Positions 21,142 through 32,575 of a stretch of 64,000 nt of DNA are shown in pieces. The stretch spans positions 4,154,001-4,218,000 of the forward strand of contig NZ_CP068771.1 of assembly GCF_018336935.1 (NCBI RefSeq), given 5' to 3'. The DNA comes from Serratia plymuthica. Lineage in GTDB: Bacteria; Pseudomonadota; Gammaproteobacteria; Enterobacterales; Enterobacteriaceae. Under the pieces are notes generated by a model that was given only the letters and a program-made list of their open reading frames with translations, was not told where the DNA came from and searched no databases. A program made the translations under genes and the position numbers. Position 1 is the stretch's first letter, and each line of letters begins with the position of its first letter.

Positions 21142-22401
21142 ATGGCAATAAAAACGCGACTGAAGGTAATGGTTTTTTTGCAGTTTTTTATTTGGGGCGC
21201 CTGGCTGGTCACGCTGGGATCTTACATGATTAACACCTTGCATTTCAGTGGGATGCAGGTAGGTATGGTGTACAGCGCCAAGGGCATCGCGGCGCTGATC
21301 ATGCCGGGGCTGGCGGGCATCATCGCCGATCGCTGGGTCAAGGCCAATTATCTGTATGCGCTGTGCCATCTGTTCGGTGCGCTCGCGCTGTACTGTGCCG
21401 CCCAGGTTGAGCAGCCGATGGTGATGTTCTGGGTCATGTTGTTCAATGCCATGATGTATATGCCGACCATTTCGCTGTCCAACGCCATTGCCTATTTTTG
21501 CCTGGAGAAGCACGGTCACGACACGGTGAAGGATTTCCCGCCGGTGCGGGTGTACGGCACTCTGGGTTTTATTGTGGCGATGTGGTTGATCGGTTTCAGC
21601 AAAATTGAACTCAGCAATATGCAACTGTATCTGGCTTCCGGGGTGTCGCTGTTGTTGGCCGGCTATTCGCTGACGCTGCCGAACTGCCCGACCAGCCGGG
21701 CGGAAAAGTCGAAAGACTGGTTCAGCGTACTGGGGCTGGACGCGCTGGTATTATTCCGCCAACGGCGTATGGCGCTGTTTTTCCTGTTTGCCATGCTGCT
21801 GGGCGTGGCGCTGCAGGTGACCAACACCTTCGGCAACCCGTTCCTGCACGATTTCGCGCAAAACCCGCTGTACCAGGACAGCTTCAGCGTCAGATATCCG
21901 GCGGTGCTGCTGTCGCTGTCGCAAATTTCCGAAGTGTTTTTCATCCTCACCATTCCGTTTTTCCTGCGCAGATACGGCATTAAACAGGTGATGTTGATCA
22001 GCATGGCGGCCTGGACGCTGCGCTTCCTGTTCCTGGCCTACGGTACCCCGGCCGGTTTTGGCTTCGTGCTGCTGCTGCTTTCGATGATCGTTTATGGCTG
22101 CGCCTTTGATTTCTTCAATATTTCCGGCGCGATCTTCGTAGAGAAAGAGGCCAATCACCGCATCCGCGCCAGCGCGCAGGGGCTGTTCATGACGATGGTG
22201 AATGGGTTGGGCGCTTATCTGGGGGCGATCGCCAGCGGCGAGGTGGTGGATTTCTTTACCCGCAACGGCATAAAAGACTGGCAGAGCATCTGGCTGGTTT
22301 TCGCGCTGTATACGCTGGTGCTGGGCGTGGTCTTTGCACTGACCTTCCATTATCAGCATCGGCCGGAGGAGCACGCCGGGCCGGTAGAGCGCGCGCATTA
22401 G
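21142..22401 (+). CDS. xapB: nucleoside permease XapB (NupG family)
   Basis: This 419-residue major-facilitator protein is close in sequence and length to E. coli XapB (418), an inner-membrane nucleoside:proton symporter that takes up xanthosine. Twelve membrane segments are expected; FFIWGAWLVTLGSYM, KGIAALIMPGLAGIIADRW and YGCAFDFFNISGAIFVEKE are family signatures. Two in-frame ATGs lie six bases apart; the second (21142) has the better distance from AAGG and matches the usual N-terminus. It follows xapA by 79 bases, likely in one operon. It converges with a PfkB-family kinase gene. Confidence 0.93.
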   Translation: MAIKTRLKVMVFLQFFIWGAWLVTLGSYMINTLHFSGMQVGMVYSAKGIAALIMPGLAGIIADRWVKANYLYALCHLFGALALYCAAQVEQPMVMFWVMLFNAMMYMPTISLSNAIAYFCLEKHGHDTVKDFPPVRVYGTLGFIVAMWLIGFSKIELSNMQLYLASGVSLLLAGYSLTLPNCPTSRAEKSKDWFSVLGLDALVLFRQRRMALFFLFAMLLGVALQVTNTFGNPFLHDFAQNPLYQDSFSVRYPAVLLSLSQISEVFFILTIPFFLRRYGIKQVMLISMAAWTLRFLFLAYGTPAGFGFVLLLLSMIVYGCAFDFFNISGAIFVEKEANHRIRASAQGLFMTMVNGLGAYLGAIASGEVVDFFTRNGIKDWQSIWLVFALYTLVLGVVFALTFHYQHRPEEHAGPVERAH

Positions 22402-22438
22402 ATCAAGGCAATGGGCGCGAAAGTGCGCCCATTGTGCT

Positions 22439-23326
22439 TTAGCTTTCGGGAAAGCGTTGTTGCAGTTGTTGCCAGTCCGGTGCGTTTGCTGCACCCTGGC
22501 TTGCCACTACGCAGGCGGCCACGCGGTTGGCCAGGCTGACTGCCTGCGGCAGCGGCCAGCCTGCGGAGATTCCGGCCAGCAGACCGGCGCAGTGGGCGTC
22601 GCCGGCGCCGAGAGCATCCACCGCCTGGATCTGAGATGCGGCAAGGTTCAGCGGCGGATTACGGCCATCGCAAATCCATGCGCCTTCATCCTCCTGCCGG
22701 CATATCAGCGTAATATTGTGTGCCGCGGCAAAACGTTGTGCGGCGGTGAGCATGTCGCCTTCACCGCACAGCGTTGCCGTTTCGCTGCGGTTGAGCGTCA
22801 GTAGCGTGTCGCTGTCGCTGAGCATGGCGAAGAAATCCGCATCCAGCAGGCCAACGCGCGGGCCGGGATCGATCAGGCGCCATTGGTCGAACGGCAGCCG
22901 CGTCAGCCAGTCGCGCAGCGCTTCGCCGCTCTCGCCCGTCAGTTCGTCGCCATGGATGTAGATCAGCGTTTCAGGCGTCATCGGCAGCGTGGCGAGCTGG
23001 GCCTTGTTCCACTGCGTTTCGCAGCCTGGCGCTTTGACAACCGTGGATTTGCCACAGGGTTCCAGTTGCGTCAGGCGGTGGCCGTTATCCCTCTGGCCGT
23101 GGCGCAGCAGCACCGGCAGGCCGAGTTCATTCATGGCGGCTTCAATCATCGCGCCCCATTCGCCATTGCCTACCGGCATGCCATTGACCACCGGCACCTG
23201 CAGGCGGCTTAGCGCGCGCGCCACGTTAAACGCACTGCCGCCAATCTGCCGCTGTTGCCCCAGATCGACTTCACCGATCGCGCTGCCCAGTACCAAAACC
23301 GGTTTTACTGCTAAAAGCTCATTCAT
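22439..23326 (-). CDS. PfkB-family carbohydrate/nucleoside kinase
   Basis: The 295-residue protein is a ribokinase-fold kinase. GGSAFNVARAL near residues 29-39 is the PfkB first signature, and DALGAGDAHCAG near residues 243-254 holds the anion hole and catalytic aspartate. The substrate cannot be read from sequence. It ends facing xapB, so a role in phosphorylating a nucleoside or ribose from the xap pathway is possible but unproven. A GGAGGACAAA ribosome site precedes the ATG. The frame is intact and the length is normal for the family. Confidence 0.85.
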   Translation of the reverse strand: MNELLAVKPVLVLGSAIGEVDLGQQRQIGGSAFNVARALSRLQVPVVNGMPVGNGEWGAMIEAAMNELGLPVLLRHGQRDNGHRLTQLEPCGKSTVVKAPGCETQWNKAQLATLPMTPETLIYIHGDELTGESGEALRDWLTRLPFDQWRLIDPGPRVGLLDADFFAMLSDSDTLLTLNRSETATLCGEGDMLTAAQRFAAAHNITLICRQEDEGAWICDGRNPPLNLAASQIQAVDALGAGDAHCAGLLAGISAGWPLPQAVSLANRVAACVVASQGAANAPDWQQLQQRFPES

Positions 23327-23507
23327 TTTGTCCTCCGCTGCCGGCCATCGGGCCGGACAGATAGGCTATGATGACGTCGCAAACGCCCGGAGTCGAGGGG
23401 CAAGCGGGCCGGCGATGTGACTAATGTGTGAAATAACCATGCTCTTTTTGTCACTAGTGCGTATAATCGCCGCCCGGCGATTAATTAACCTGTGAAAGAG
23501 CACCAGA

Positions 23508-25673
23508 ATGAGCACGACCAGCCTGATCCAACCCGACCGTGAATTGTTTTCCTATAAGCCTTATTGGGCCGAATGTTTTGGCACCGCGCCGTTTTTACCG
23601 ATGTCGCGCGAAGAGATGGATCAACTGGGCTGGGACAGCTGCGACGTGATCATTATCAGCGGTGACGCCTATGTCGATCACCCGAGTTTCGGCATGGCGA
23701 TCATCGGCCGCATGCTGGAAGCGCAGGGTTTCCGCGTGGGCATTATTGCGCAGCCGGACTGGAGCAATAAAGACGATTTTATGCGCCTGGGCAAACCGAA
23801 CCTGTTCTTCGGCATCACCGCCGGCAACATGGACTCGATGATTAACCGCTATACCGCCGATCGCAAACTGCGCCACGACGATGCCTATACCGCCGGCAAC
23901 GTGGGCGGCAAACGCCCGGATCGCGCGACGCTGGTGTACAGCCAGCGCTGCAAAGAAGCCTATAAAGACGTGCCGATCGTGCTGGGTGGCATCGAAGCCA
24001 GCCTGCGCCGCATCGCGCATTACGATTACTGGTCGGATACCGTGCGCCGTTCGGTGCTGGTGGATTCCAAAGCCGATATGCTGATCTACGGCAACGGCGA
24101 GCGCCCGCTGGTGGAAGTGGCGCACCGCCTGGCCGCCGGTGAAAAAATCAGCGAGATCCACGACATCCGCAACACGGCGGTGATGCGCAAGGGCGCGCTG
24201 CCGGGCTGGACCGGCGTGGATTCCACCCGTCTGGACAAGCCGGGCCGCATTGAGCCTATCCCTAACCCTTACGGCGAGGATCTGCCGTGCGCCGACGGCG
24301 GTACGCCAGAACCGGAAGCCAAGCCGGTTACCGTGCGCGCCGCCAAGCCAAAGCCGTGGGAAAAGACCTATGTGCTGCTGCCGTCCTTCGAAAAAGTGAA
24401 GGCCGACAAAGTGCTGTATGCGCACACTTCGCGCATTCTGCACCATGAAACCAACCCAGGCTGCGCCCGCGCGCTGATGCAATCGCACGGTGACCGTTAC
24501 GTGTGGATCAACCCGCCGGCAATCCCGCTGACCACGCCGGAAATGGACAGTGTGTTCGCCCTGCCGTACCAGCGTATTCCGCATCCGTCCTACGGCAAGG
24601 AAACCATCCCGGCCTACGACATGATCCGCTTCTCGGTGAATATCATGCGCGGTTGCTACGGCGGCTGTTCGTTCTGTTCGATCACCGAGCATGAAGGGCG
24701 CATCATCCAGAGCCGTTCGGAAGATTCGATTATTCGTGAAATCGAAGAGATCCGCGACAAGGTGCCGGGCTTTACCGGCGTGATCTCCGATCTGGGCGGC
24801 CCGACCGCCAACATGTACATGTTGCGCTGCACCAACCCGCGCGCCGAGCAGACCTGCCGCCGCGCCTCGTGCGTCTATCCGGAAATCTGCACCTACATGG
24901 ACACCAACCACGAGCCGACCATCAACCTGTATCGCCGCGCGCGTTCGCTGGAGGGCGTCAAGAAGATCCTGATCGCTTCCGGTGTGCGTTATGACCTGGC
25001 GGTGGAAGATCCGCGCTACATCAAAGAGCTGGCCACCCACCACGTCGGCGGCTATCTGAAGATCGCCCCGGAACACACCGAGGAAGGGCCGCTGTCGAAA
25101 ATGATGAAGCCGGGCATGGGCAGCTACGATCGGTTCAAACAGCTGTTCGACCATTATTCGAAGTTGGCGGGCAAAGAGCAGTATCTGATCCCGTATTTTA
25201 TCTCTTCGCATCCGGGCACCCGCGATGAGGACATGGTGAATCTGGCGCTGTGGCTGAAGAAAAACCGTTTCCGCCTCGATCAGGTGCAGAACTTCTACCC
25301 TTCACCGATGGCCAACTCCACCACCATGTATTACAGCGGCAAGAACCCGTTGAGCAAGGTAGGGTATAAGTCGGAAGACGTGGTAGTGCCGCGCGGCGAT
25401 CGTCAGCGTCGTCTGCACAAGGCGCTGTTGCGCTATCATGACCCGGCTAACTGGGCGATGATCCGCACCGCGCTGGAAGAAATGGGCATGAAGCACCTGA
25501 TCGGCAGCCGCCGCGAGTGCCTGGTACCGGCGCCAAGCATCGACGAGCAGCGCGAAGCGAAACGCCTGCAGCGTCATACCCGCCCGGCGCTGACCAAACA
25601 TACCGACATTACCCGGCAGCGCACGCCGTCCAATAAGCCGCCGCGTAAGCCTATCCGCAACGGCAAGCCGTAA
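23508..25673 (+). CDS. ygiQ: radical SAM protein YgiQ
   Basis: The 721-residue protein matches YgiQ (UPF0313). It has an N-terminal domain, a radical-SAM core with the 4Fe-4S cysteine motif CYGGCSFC near residues 384-391, and a C-terminal DUF3362 region (about 600-700) ending in a basic tail. The substrate of this family is not established. A GAAAGAG ribosome site precedes the ATG. It is monocistronic, with a bidirectional hairpin after it. Confidence 0.93.
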   Translation: MSTTSLIQPDRELFSYKPYWAECFGTAPFLPMSREEMDQLGWDSCDVIIISGDAYVDHPSFGMAIIGRMLEAQGFRVGIIAQPDWSNKDDFMRLGKPNLFFGITAGNMDSMINRYTADRKLRHDDAYTAGNVGGKRPDRATLVYSQRCKEAYKDVPIVLGGIEASLRRIAHYDYWSDTVRRSVLVDSKADMLIYGNGERPLVEVAHRLAAGEKISEIHDIRNTAVMRKGALPGWTGVDSTRLDKPGRIEPIPNPYGEDLPCADGGTPEPEAKPVTVRAAKPKPWEKTYVLLPSFEKVKADKVLYAHTSRILHHETNPGCARALMQSHGDRYVWINPPAIPLTTPEMDSVFALPYQRIPHPSYGKETIPAYDMIRFSVNIMRGCYGGCSFCSITEHEGRIIQSRSEDSIIREIEEIRDKVPGFTGVISDLGGPTANMYMLRCTNPRAEQTCRRASCVYPEICTYMDTNHEPTINLYRRARSLEGVKKILIASGVRYDLAVEDPRYIKELATHHVGGYLKIAPEHTEEGPLSKMMKPGMGSYDRFKQLFDHYSKLAGKEQYLIPYFISSHPGTRDEDMVNLALWLKKNRFRLDQVQNFYPSPMANSTTMYYSGKNPLSKVGYKSEDVVVPRGDRQRRLHKALLRYHDPANWAMIRTALEEMGMKHLIGSRRECLVPAPSIDEQREAKRLQRHTRPALTKHTDITRQRTPSNKPPRKPIRNGKP

Positions 25674-25691
25674 CGGCTACGCAATGCGTTT

Positions 25692-25724
25692 AAAAAAGGA
25701 GAACCTCAGGGTTCTCCTTTTTAT
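25692..25724. terminator. bidirectional terminator, ygiQ / lytic transglycosylase gene
   Basis: A 12-base perfect stem, AAAAGGAGAACC with GGTTCTCCTTTT, surrounds a TCAG loop, giving A and T tracts on both sides. It can stop transcription from both convergent genes. Confidence 0.85.
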
Positions 25725-25733
25725 TTGCAAGAA

Positions 25734-26339
25734 TTACAACTGCTCGTAGGCCGCTTCCACCTTCATCAAATGGCGCGGCGCCTGCGGGGCGGGATGATAC
25801 TTGCGCACATGCCAGTTAAAGGCTTCCGGCGACAGAGTGTTAATCATCGCAATGGCTTGCTCGCGGTTGCTGGAAAAGGTCCGCAACAGCGCGCCGGTGC
25901 CGTTGACGTAAGCGATAATGGTGGCGTAACGCAGAGTCACAGGATCGTAGATCCCTCTAAGCTGCTGTTTTTGCAACACGGCCAGATAGGCGGCGCCGAG
26001 ATCGATATTGGTGTCGGGATCCAGTAGATCGTCTTCGTCCGGGCAGCCGCGTTTCCCTTTGTAGCGATAGGCGTCGCAGCCGGCGGTGTCGGCTTTCAAC
26101 TGCATTAAACCGATGGCATTGGACTTACTCACCGCCTGTGGGTTAAAGCCGGATTCTACCTTAATCATCGCGGCGATCAGTTTTTGGTCGACGCCGTATT
26201 TATCGGCAGCATCTTCGATCGCGCCGTCGTAGGCGTGAGGATTGTAACTGACGCGGTGCTTTTTGCCGGCGCAGCCTGCCAATACCAGCATCGCGCAGAC
26301 GATGCCCAGGCGTGACCACTGCCGTAGAGAAAATTTCAT
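25734..26339 (-). CDS. mltE: membrane-bound lytic murein transglycosylase, EmtA-like
   Basis: The 201-residue lipoprotein begins with a signal peptide ending in the lipobox LAGC (lipid-modified Cys near residue 23). The catalytic domain matches EmtA/MltE: the glutamate in MIKVESGFNPQAVSKSNAIG, the GLMQLK motif and YVNGTGALLRTFSS. The enzyme cleaves peptidoglycan glycan strands, leaving 1,6-anhydro ends, from the inner face of the outer membrane. The HPAPQAPR near the C-terminus is shared with E. coli EmtA. It is transcribed alone. Confidence 0.88.
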   Translation of the reverse strand: MKFSLRQWSRLGIVCAMLVLAGCAGKKHRVSYNPHAYDGAIEDAADKYGVDQKLIAAMIKVESGFNPQAVSKSNAIGLMQLKADTAGCDAYRYKGKRGCPDEDDLLDPDTNIDLGAAYLAVLQKQQLRGIYDPVTLRYATIIAYVNGTGALLRTFSSNREQAIAMINTLSPEAFNWHVRKYHPAPQAPRHLMKVEAAYEQL

Positions 26340-26506
26340 GGTGCTCCGTGCTTTAGTTGAGTGGGGGTAACCTCAGGTGCGTCATGATAGCCTCAGCCGG
26401 GTAAAAGATCTTTAGCAAAAAAATGGCTGTTTTCCTGTGCTCCATGATGATGAATTCATCGCTGGCGGCAATTCTGGATCTTCCTCACATAACCCGATTA
26501 AATGAT

Positions 26507-26532
26507 GAAACCGGTTACTGAAACCGGTTGCT
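26507..26532 (+). promoter_or_regulatory. tandem AAACCGGTT operators
   Basis: Two directly repeated 13-base units, GAAACCGGTTACT and GAAACCGGTTGCT, lie head to tail. Each centres on the AACCGGTT palindrome used by LacI/GalR-family repressors; the E. coli AscG site is TGAAACCGGTTTCA. They lie 73 bases before the IIB gene and probably make the operon sugar-inducible. No cognate repressor gene is adjacent. Confidence 0.6.
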
Positions 26533-26604
26533 GTTTTTTCGTATTTTCCACCATACTCATTTCTCAACTGAATCATTTGTACGCGATTAGCCTCAGGAGA
26601 TCGG

Positions 26605-26910
26605 ATGAAAAAGATATTTCTTTGCTGCGCCGCCGGCATGTCGACCAGCATGGTGGTGAATAAAATGAAAAAATCTGCCGAACAGCAGGGAATTGAGGTG
26701 GATATTATTGCCGTGGGTATAGAGGAATTCGAATCTACGCTGGCTAATTACCAATGCTGTCTGCTGGGGCCGCAAATCAAATATAAGCTGGCCGATTTTA
26801 AAAAGATCGCCGATCGGGAAAATAAGCCGATTGCGGTTATTAACAGCATGGATTACGGCATGATGCGCGGCGATAAGATTCTGGCCGAAGCCTTGGCGAT
26901 GATCGCATAA
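26605..26910 (+). CDS. PTS lactose/cellobiose-type EIIB component
   Basis: The 101-residue protein is a cellobiose/beta-glucoside-type IIB subunit that accepts phosphate from IIA and passes it to the sugar at IIC. The phospho-acceptor is Cys8 in FLCCAAGMSTS near the N-terminus. A strong AGGAGATCGG ribosome site precedes the ATG. It is first in the operon IIB-IIC-IIA-6-phospho-beta-glucosidase. The substrate is probably a beta-glucoside such as cellobiose, arbutin or salicin; the sequence does not decide which. Confidence 0.92.
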   Translation: MKKIFLCCAAGMSTSMVVNKMKKSAEQQGIEVDIIAVGIEEFESTLANYQCCLLGPQIKYKLADFKKIADRENKPIAVINSMDYGMMRGDKILAEALAMIA

Positions 26911-27011
26911 CACCGAGAGAACGGGCCGTACTGCGCACGTCGTGCCTGGCTCTCCGGCCAGGGTTGAGCCGCTTTACCCCATTACTCACCAAACGTCCCG
27001 AGGGTTGAACC

Positions 27012-28327
27012 ATGAGTATCAGCCAGGCCGCATTCAATTTCATCGAAAACCGCATCAGCCCGATTGCCGGTAAATTATCGACCCAGCGCCATATTATGGC
27101 GATCCGCGACGGTTTTATTTCCGCCATGCCGTTCATGATCGTCGGCTCATTTTTACTGGTCTTCGCCTATCCGCCTTTTGCCGCCGACAGCAGTTGGGGA
27201 ATAGCCCAATGGTGGTTGAATGCGGCGGAAAAACATCAGGTCGCCATTCTTACCCCGTTTAATATGACGATGGGCATTATGTCGATCTATATTACCGCCG
27301 CCATCGCCTACAATCTGGCGCAGAGTTATAAGCTCGATCCTTTTATGGCGGCGATGCTGGCGCTGATGTCTTTCTTGCTGGTCGCCGCGCCGCAGACCGA
27401 GAAGGTGTTGCCGACCGCCGCGTTGGGCGGCGTGGGGATCTTCACCGCCATTTTGGTGGCGATCTACACCACCGAGCTGGTCCGTTTCCTTAAAGTGCGC
27501 AATATCGGTATCTCGCTGCCGGAGCAGGTGCCGGCCAAAATCAAGCAGTCGTTCGATCTGCTGATCCCGATCCTGGCGGTGGTGATCACGCTGTATCCGC
27601 TCAGCCTGCTGGTGCAACACCAGTTTGGCCTGCTGTTGCCGCAGGCGATCATGGCGCTGTTCCAGCCGCTGATTTCCGCCGCCGATTCGTTGCCGGCGAT
27701 CCTGCTGGCGGTATTGATCGGCCATCTGCTGTGGTTTGCCGGCATTCACGGCGCGGTGATTGTCTCCGGCATGCTGCAGGCGTTCTGGTTGACCAATCTG
27801 GGCATCAACCAGGATATGCTCGCGGCCGGCCAGCCGTTGCCGCACATCTTTATGGAGGCTTTCTGGACTTTCTTTATCGTGATTGGCGGCTCCGGCGCCA
27901 CCTTTGGGCTGGTGCTGCTTTATCTGCGCAGCCGTTCGGCGCACCTGCGGTCGATCGGCAAGCTGAGTCTGGTGCCGAGCTGTTTCAACATCAACGAACC
28001 GGTGATCTTCGGCACGCCGATCGTGATGAACCCTACCTTCTTTATCCCGTTTATCACCGCGCCGATCGTCAATTCGATCATCGCCTATGCGGCGGTGAGA
28101 CTGGATCTGATCGGCCGGGTGATCTCGGTGGTGCCCTGGACCGCCCCGGCGCCGATTGGCGCGGCCTGGGCCACCGGCTGGGATTTCCGCGCGGCGTTGC
28201 TGGTGCTGGTACTGGCGGCGGTATCGGCGCTGATTTATTACCCGTTCTTTAAAGTCTATGAGCAGCAACTGCTGGATCAGGAAGTGAGTGACGCGGATTC
28301 GATTGAACAAACGCAAGGAGTGACCGA

Positions 28328-28331
<4 letters not shown>
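27012..28331 (+). CDS. PTS lactose/cellobiose-type EIIC permease
   Basis: This 439-residue membrane protein is a PTS_EIIC of the lactose/cellobiose family. Several hydrophobic segments are evident, such as AMPFMIVGSFLLVFAYPPF and ILLAVLIGHLLWFAGIHG. The conserved FNINEPVIFGTPIVMNP loop, typical of the substrate site, lies near residues 325-341. It transports and phosphorylates the sugar together with IIB and IIA. Its stop overlaps the IIA start by ATGA, indicating translational coupling. Confidence 0.92.
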
Positions 28332-30057
<1,726 letters not shown>

Positions 30058-30103
30058 CGGGGAAATAAAATGGCCCTCTCGTTGGGGAGAGGGCCGGGCA
30101 ACA

Positions 30104-30928
30104 TTACAGAGAATCCGGATCCGGCCCCAGACGGTTGCCGATATCCAGTTTGGCTATCTCGCTCAGTTCGTCTTTATCCAGTTTAAAATCAAACACCTCG
30201 AAGTTTTCACGAATGCGCGACGGCGTGACCGATTTCGGGATCACGATCAGGCCGCTGTCCAGGTGCCAGCGCACCACGATCTGCGCCGGGGTCTTCTCGT
30301 ATTTGTCCGCCAGGTGTTTGATCACCTGCTGATCAAACACCCCTTCGCCACCCTGTGCCAGCGGGCTCCAGGACTCGGTGGCGATATGATGGGTGGCGTT
30401 CCAGGCGCGCAGCTGGCGCTGTTGCAGCAGCGGGTGCAGTTCGATCTGATTGATCACCGGCGCGACGCCAGTTTCATCCAGCAGGCGTTGCAGGTGCGGA
30501 ATGTGGAAATTGCACACGCCGATACTCTTGATCAGCCCCTGTTCGCGCAGTTTGATCAACCCGCGCCAGGCGTCGACATACTGATCCTGTTGCGGTTTTG
30601 GCCAGTGGATCAGATACAGATCGACATAGTCCAGTTTGAGTTTTTCCAGGCTGGTTTCCAGCGCGGCCTGCGGGTCGCCCTGATCGTCGTTCCACAGCTT
30701 GGTGGTAATGAACAGTTGGTCGCGCGGTATAGAAGCAGATTGCAGCGCGGCGCCGACCCCTTCCTCATTTTTGTAGATCGCAGCGGTATCAATCGAGCGA
30801 TAACCAATTTCCAGCGCTTTGCTCACTGCATTGGTGGTCTCTGAAATACTCGCCTGCCAAACGCCGAGACCCAACTGCGGCATCAGATTACCATCGTGGA
30901 GTTTGATGATGGGTTGTTGCGTTGTCAT
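30104..30928 (-). CDS. dkgA: 2,5-diketo-D-gluconate reductase A-like aldo/keto reductase DkgA
   Basis: The 274-residue NADPH-dependent aldo-keto reductase matches DkgA, which reduces 2,5-diketogluconate, methylglyoxal and other aldehydes. The AKR signatures GYRSIDTAAIYKNEEGVG (catalytic Tyr), VIPKSVTPSRIREN and HLQRLLDETGV are present. Of two ATGs, the one at 30928 lies 6 bases after AAGGAG and fits best. It is downstream of yqhD on the same strand, as in E. coli, where YqhC activates both under aldehyde stress. A 290-base gap separates it from yqhD, larger than usual. Confidence 0.94.
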   Translation of the reverse strand: MTTQQPIIKLHDGNLMPQLGLGVWQASISETTNAVSKALEIGYRSIDTAAIYKNEEGVGAALQSASIPRDQLFITTKLWNDDQGDPQAALETSLEKLKLDYVDLYLIHWPKPQQDQYVDAWRGLIKLREQGLIKSIGVCNFHIPHLQRLLDETGVAPVINQIELHPLLQQRQLRAWNATHHIATESWSPLAQGGEGVFDQQVIKHLADKYEKTPAQIVVRWHLDSGLIVIPKSVTPSRIRENFEVFDFKLDKDELSEIAKLDIGNRLGPDPDSL

Positions 30929-31218
30929 GCGCATCTCCTTGTGAACTGATTGCCCGGCGCTGCATGCACCGGAAAACGGCTATAAATAAATTCTAGTTGG
31001 CAAACCGGGGTGTTGCTGAGTTTGCTAACCGAATTTCAGCGGTTGCGGCACGGTCTGATACAGGTCATGTTTTTCTCCCATTGATTAACGAGACGATGTC
31101 ATGCGATGCGATCGGCAGCGCAGAGAAAGCGCTGAACTGCGCCCGGTGATCGGTCGGGCGCAGGGTGCAGAAACGGTAAACAGAAACTAAAGCCTAGCAG
31201 GAAATCGCCGGTTTGCGA

Positions 31219-32382
31219 TTAACGCGCCGCTTCATAAATGCGTTGGCTGACTTCCAGGGTGATGTCCTGGTGTTCGCCCAAGGCGGTCATGCCGTGCTGA
31301 TGCAGTTTGTCGAGCAGCGCCGGGATCGAGCTGCCGTCGAGCTGGTAATCCGCCATGCGGGTCGGCACGCCCATTTGCTCGAAGAAGGCGCGGGTGGCGG
31401 CGATGGCGCCGTCGATACGGCTGTCTTCGCTGCCGTCGCGCAGGCCCCAAACGCGTTCAGCGTATTGCAGCAGTTTTTCGCGCTTCTGCGCTTTTTTCTC
31501 GGTCAACAGGGCCGGCAGAACGATCGCCAGCGTCTGTGCGTGGTCCAGATCGTGCATTGCAGTCAGCTCATGGCCCAGCATGTGGGTCGCCCAGTCCTGC
31601 GGCACGCCGGCGCCGATCAGGCCGTTCAATGCCATGGTGGCGCTCCACATCACGTTAGCGCGCACTTCGTAGTTTTCCGGCTCGGCCAGCGCGCGCGGGC
31701 CGTCTTCCAGCAGCGTCAGCAACAGGCCTTCGGCAAAGCGATCCTGCACCTTGGCGTTGACCGGGTAAGTCAGGTACTGCTCAATCGTGTGTACAAAGGC
31801 ATCGACCACGCCGTTGGCGATCTGGCGCGGCGGCAGCGAGTAGGTCACGACCGGATCCAACACCGCGAACAGCGGCTGCACGTGCGGCGAGAAGAAGTGT
31901 TGCTTGTCGCCGCTGCTTTTGCGGGTGATCACCGCACCGCTGTTGGACTCAGAACCGGTAGCCGGCAGCGTCAGCACGCAGCCCATAGGCACCGCGCCGG
32001 CGATCTGGCTGCCGACGGTTTTCAGGATGTGCCACGGATCGCTGTCCGCCTGATAATGGGCCGCAGCGGCAATGAACTTGGTGCCGTCAACCACGGAACC
32101 GCCGCCGACCGCCAGCAGGAAATCGATGTTTTCCGCACGTACGACGTCGACTGCTTTCATCAGCGTTTCGTAGGTTGGGTTAGGCTCGATGCCGGAGAAC
32201 TCCTGCACGTTACGGCCGGCCAGCGCGGCATAAACCTGATCCAGCACGCCGTTTTTCTTCACGCTGCCGCCACCGTAGGTGATCAGGATGCGTGCGTCTG
32301 CAGGGATCTGCTGTGCCAGGCCGGCAATTTGGTCCTGGCCGAACAGAATTTTGGTTGGGGTATGGAGAATGAAGTTTTGCAT
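31219..32382 (-). CDS. yqhD: NADPH-dependent aldehyde reductase YqhD
   Basis: The 387-residue iron/zinc-containing alcohol dehydrogenase matches YqhD (387 residues), which reduces short toxic aldehydes such as butanal, acrolein and furfural. The coenzyme loop GGGSVVDGTKF lies near residues 94-104, and metal-ligand histidines fall in the HMLGHELTAMHDLDH region. The ATG giving MQNFILHTPTKILFG is chosen over an upstream in-frame start because it matches the family N-terminus. It is divergent from yqhC. Confidence 0.95.
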   Translation of the reverse strand: MQNFILHTPTKILFGQDQIAGLAQQIPADARILITYGGGSVKKNGVLDQVYAALAGRNVQEFSGIEPNPTYETLMKAVDVVRAENIDFLLAVGGGSVVDGTKFIAAAAHYQADSDPWHILKTVGSQIAGAVPMGCVLTLPATGSESNSGAVITRKSSGDKQHFFSPHVQPLFAVLDPVVTYSLPPRQIANGVVDAFVHTIEQYLTYPVNAKVQDRFAEGLLLTLLEDGPRALAEPENYEVRANVMWSATMALNGLIGAGVPQDWATHMLGHELTAMHDLDHAQTLAIVLPALLTEKKAQKREKLLQYAERVWGLRDGSEDSRIDGAIAATRAFFEQMGVPTRMADYQLDGSSIPALLDKLHQHGMTALGEHQDITLEVSQRIYEAAR

Positions 32383-32575
32383 GGGTAATTTCTCTTCTGC
32401 ATGGGGAAAGCGCCGGCGGCGCAAAAATATCTGATGCGTATTGTCAGTAACTTAGCCCCGCAGCACAATGCACATTCCTGTGCGAGTCTTGCCTATTCCT
32501 ACAAAACGTTGTAGAAAAATAGAGTTTTAAACTATTATTTATGCCGAATTGTTCTGAGTGTAAGAGGGTGTTTCA

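Noticed and set aside
23595..25211. 538-codon antisense frame in ygiQ
   Set aside because: It is complementary to a well-supported radical-SAM gene, and the residues are typical of a shadow frame.
31008..31030. TTTGCTAACCGAATTT near dkgA looked like a ScrR operator
   Set aside because: It lacks the AACCGGTT centre and lies between yqhD and dkgA, which have no link with sucrose.
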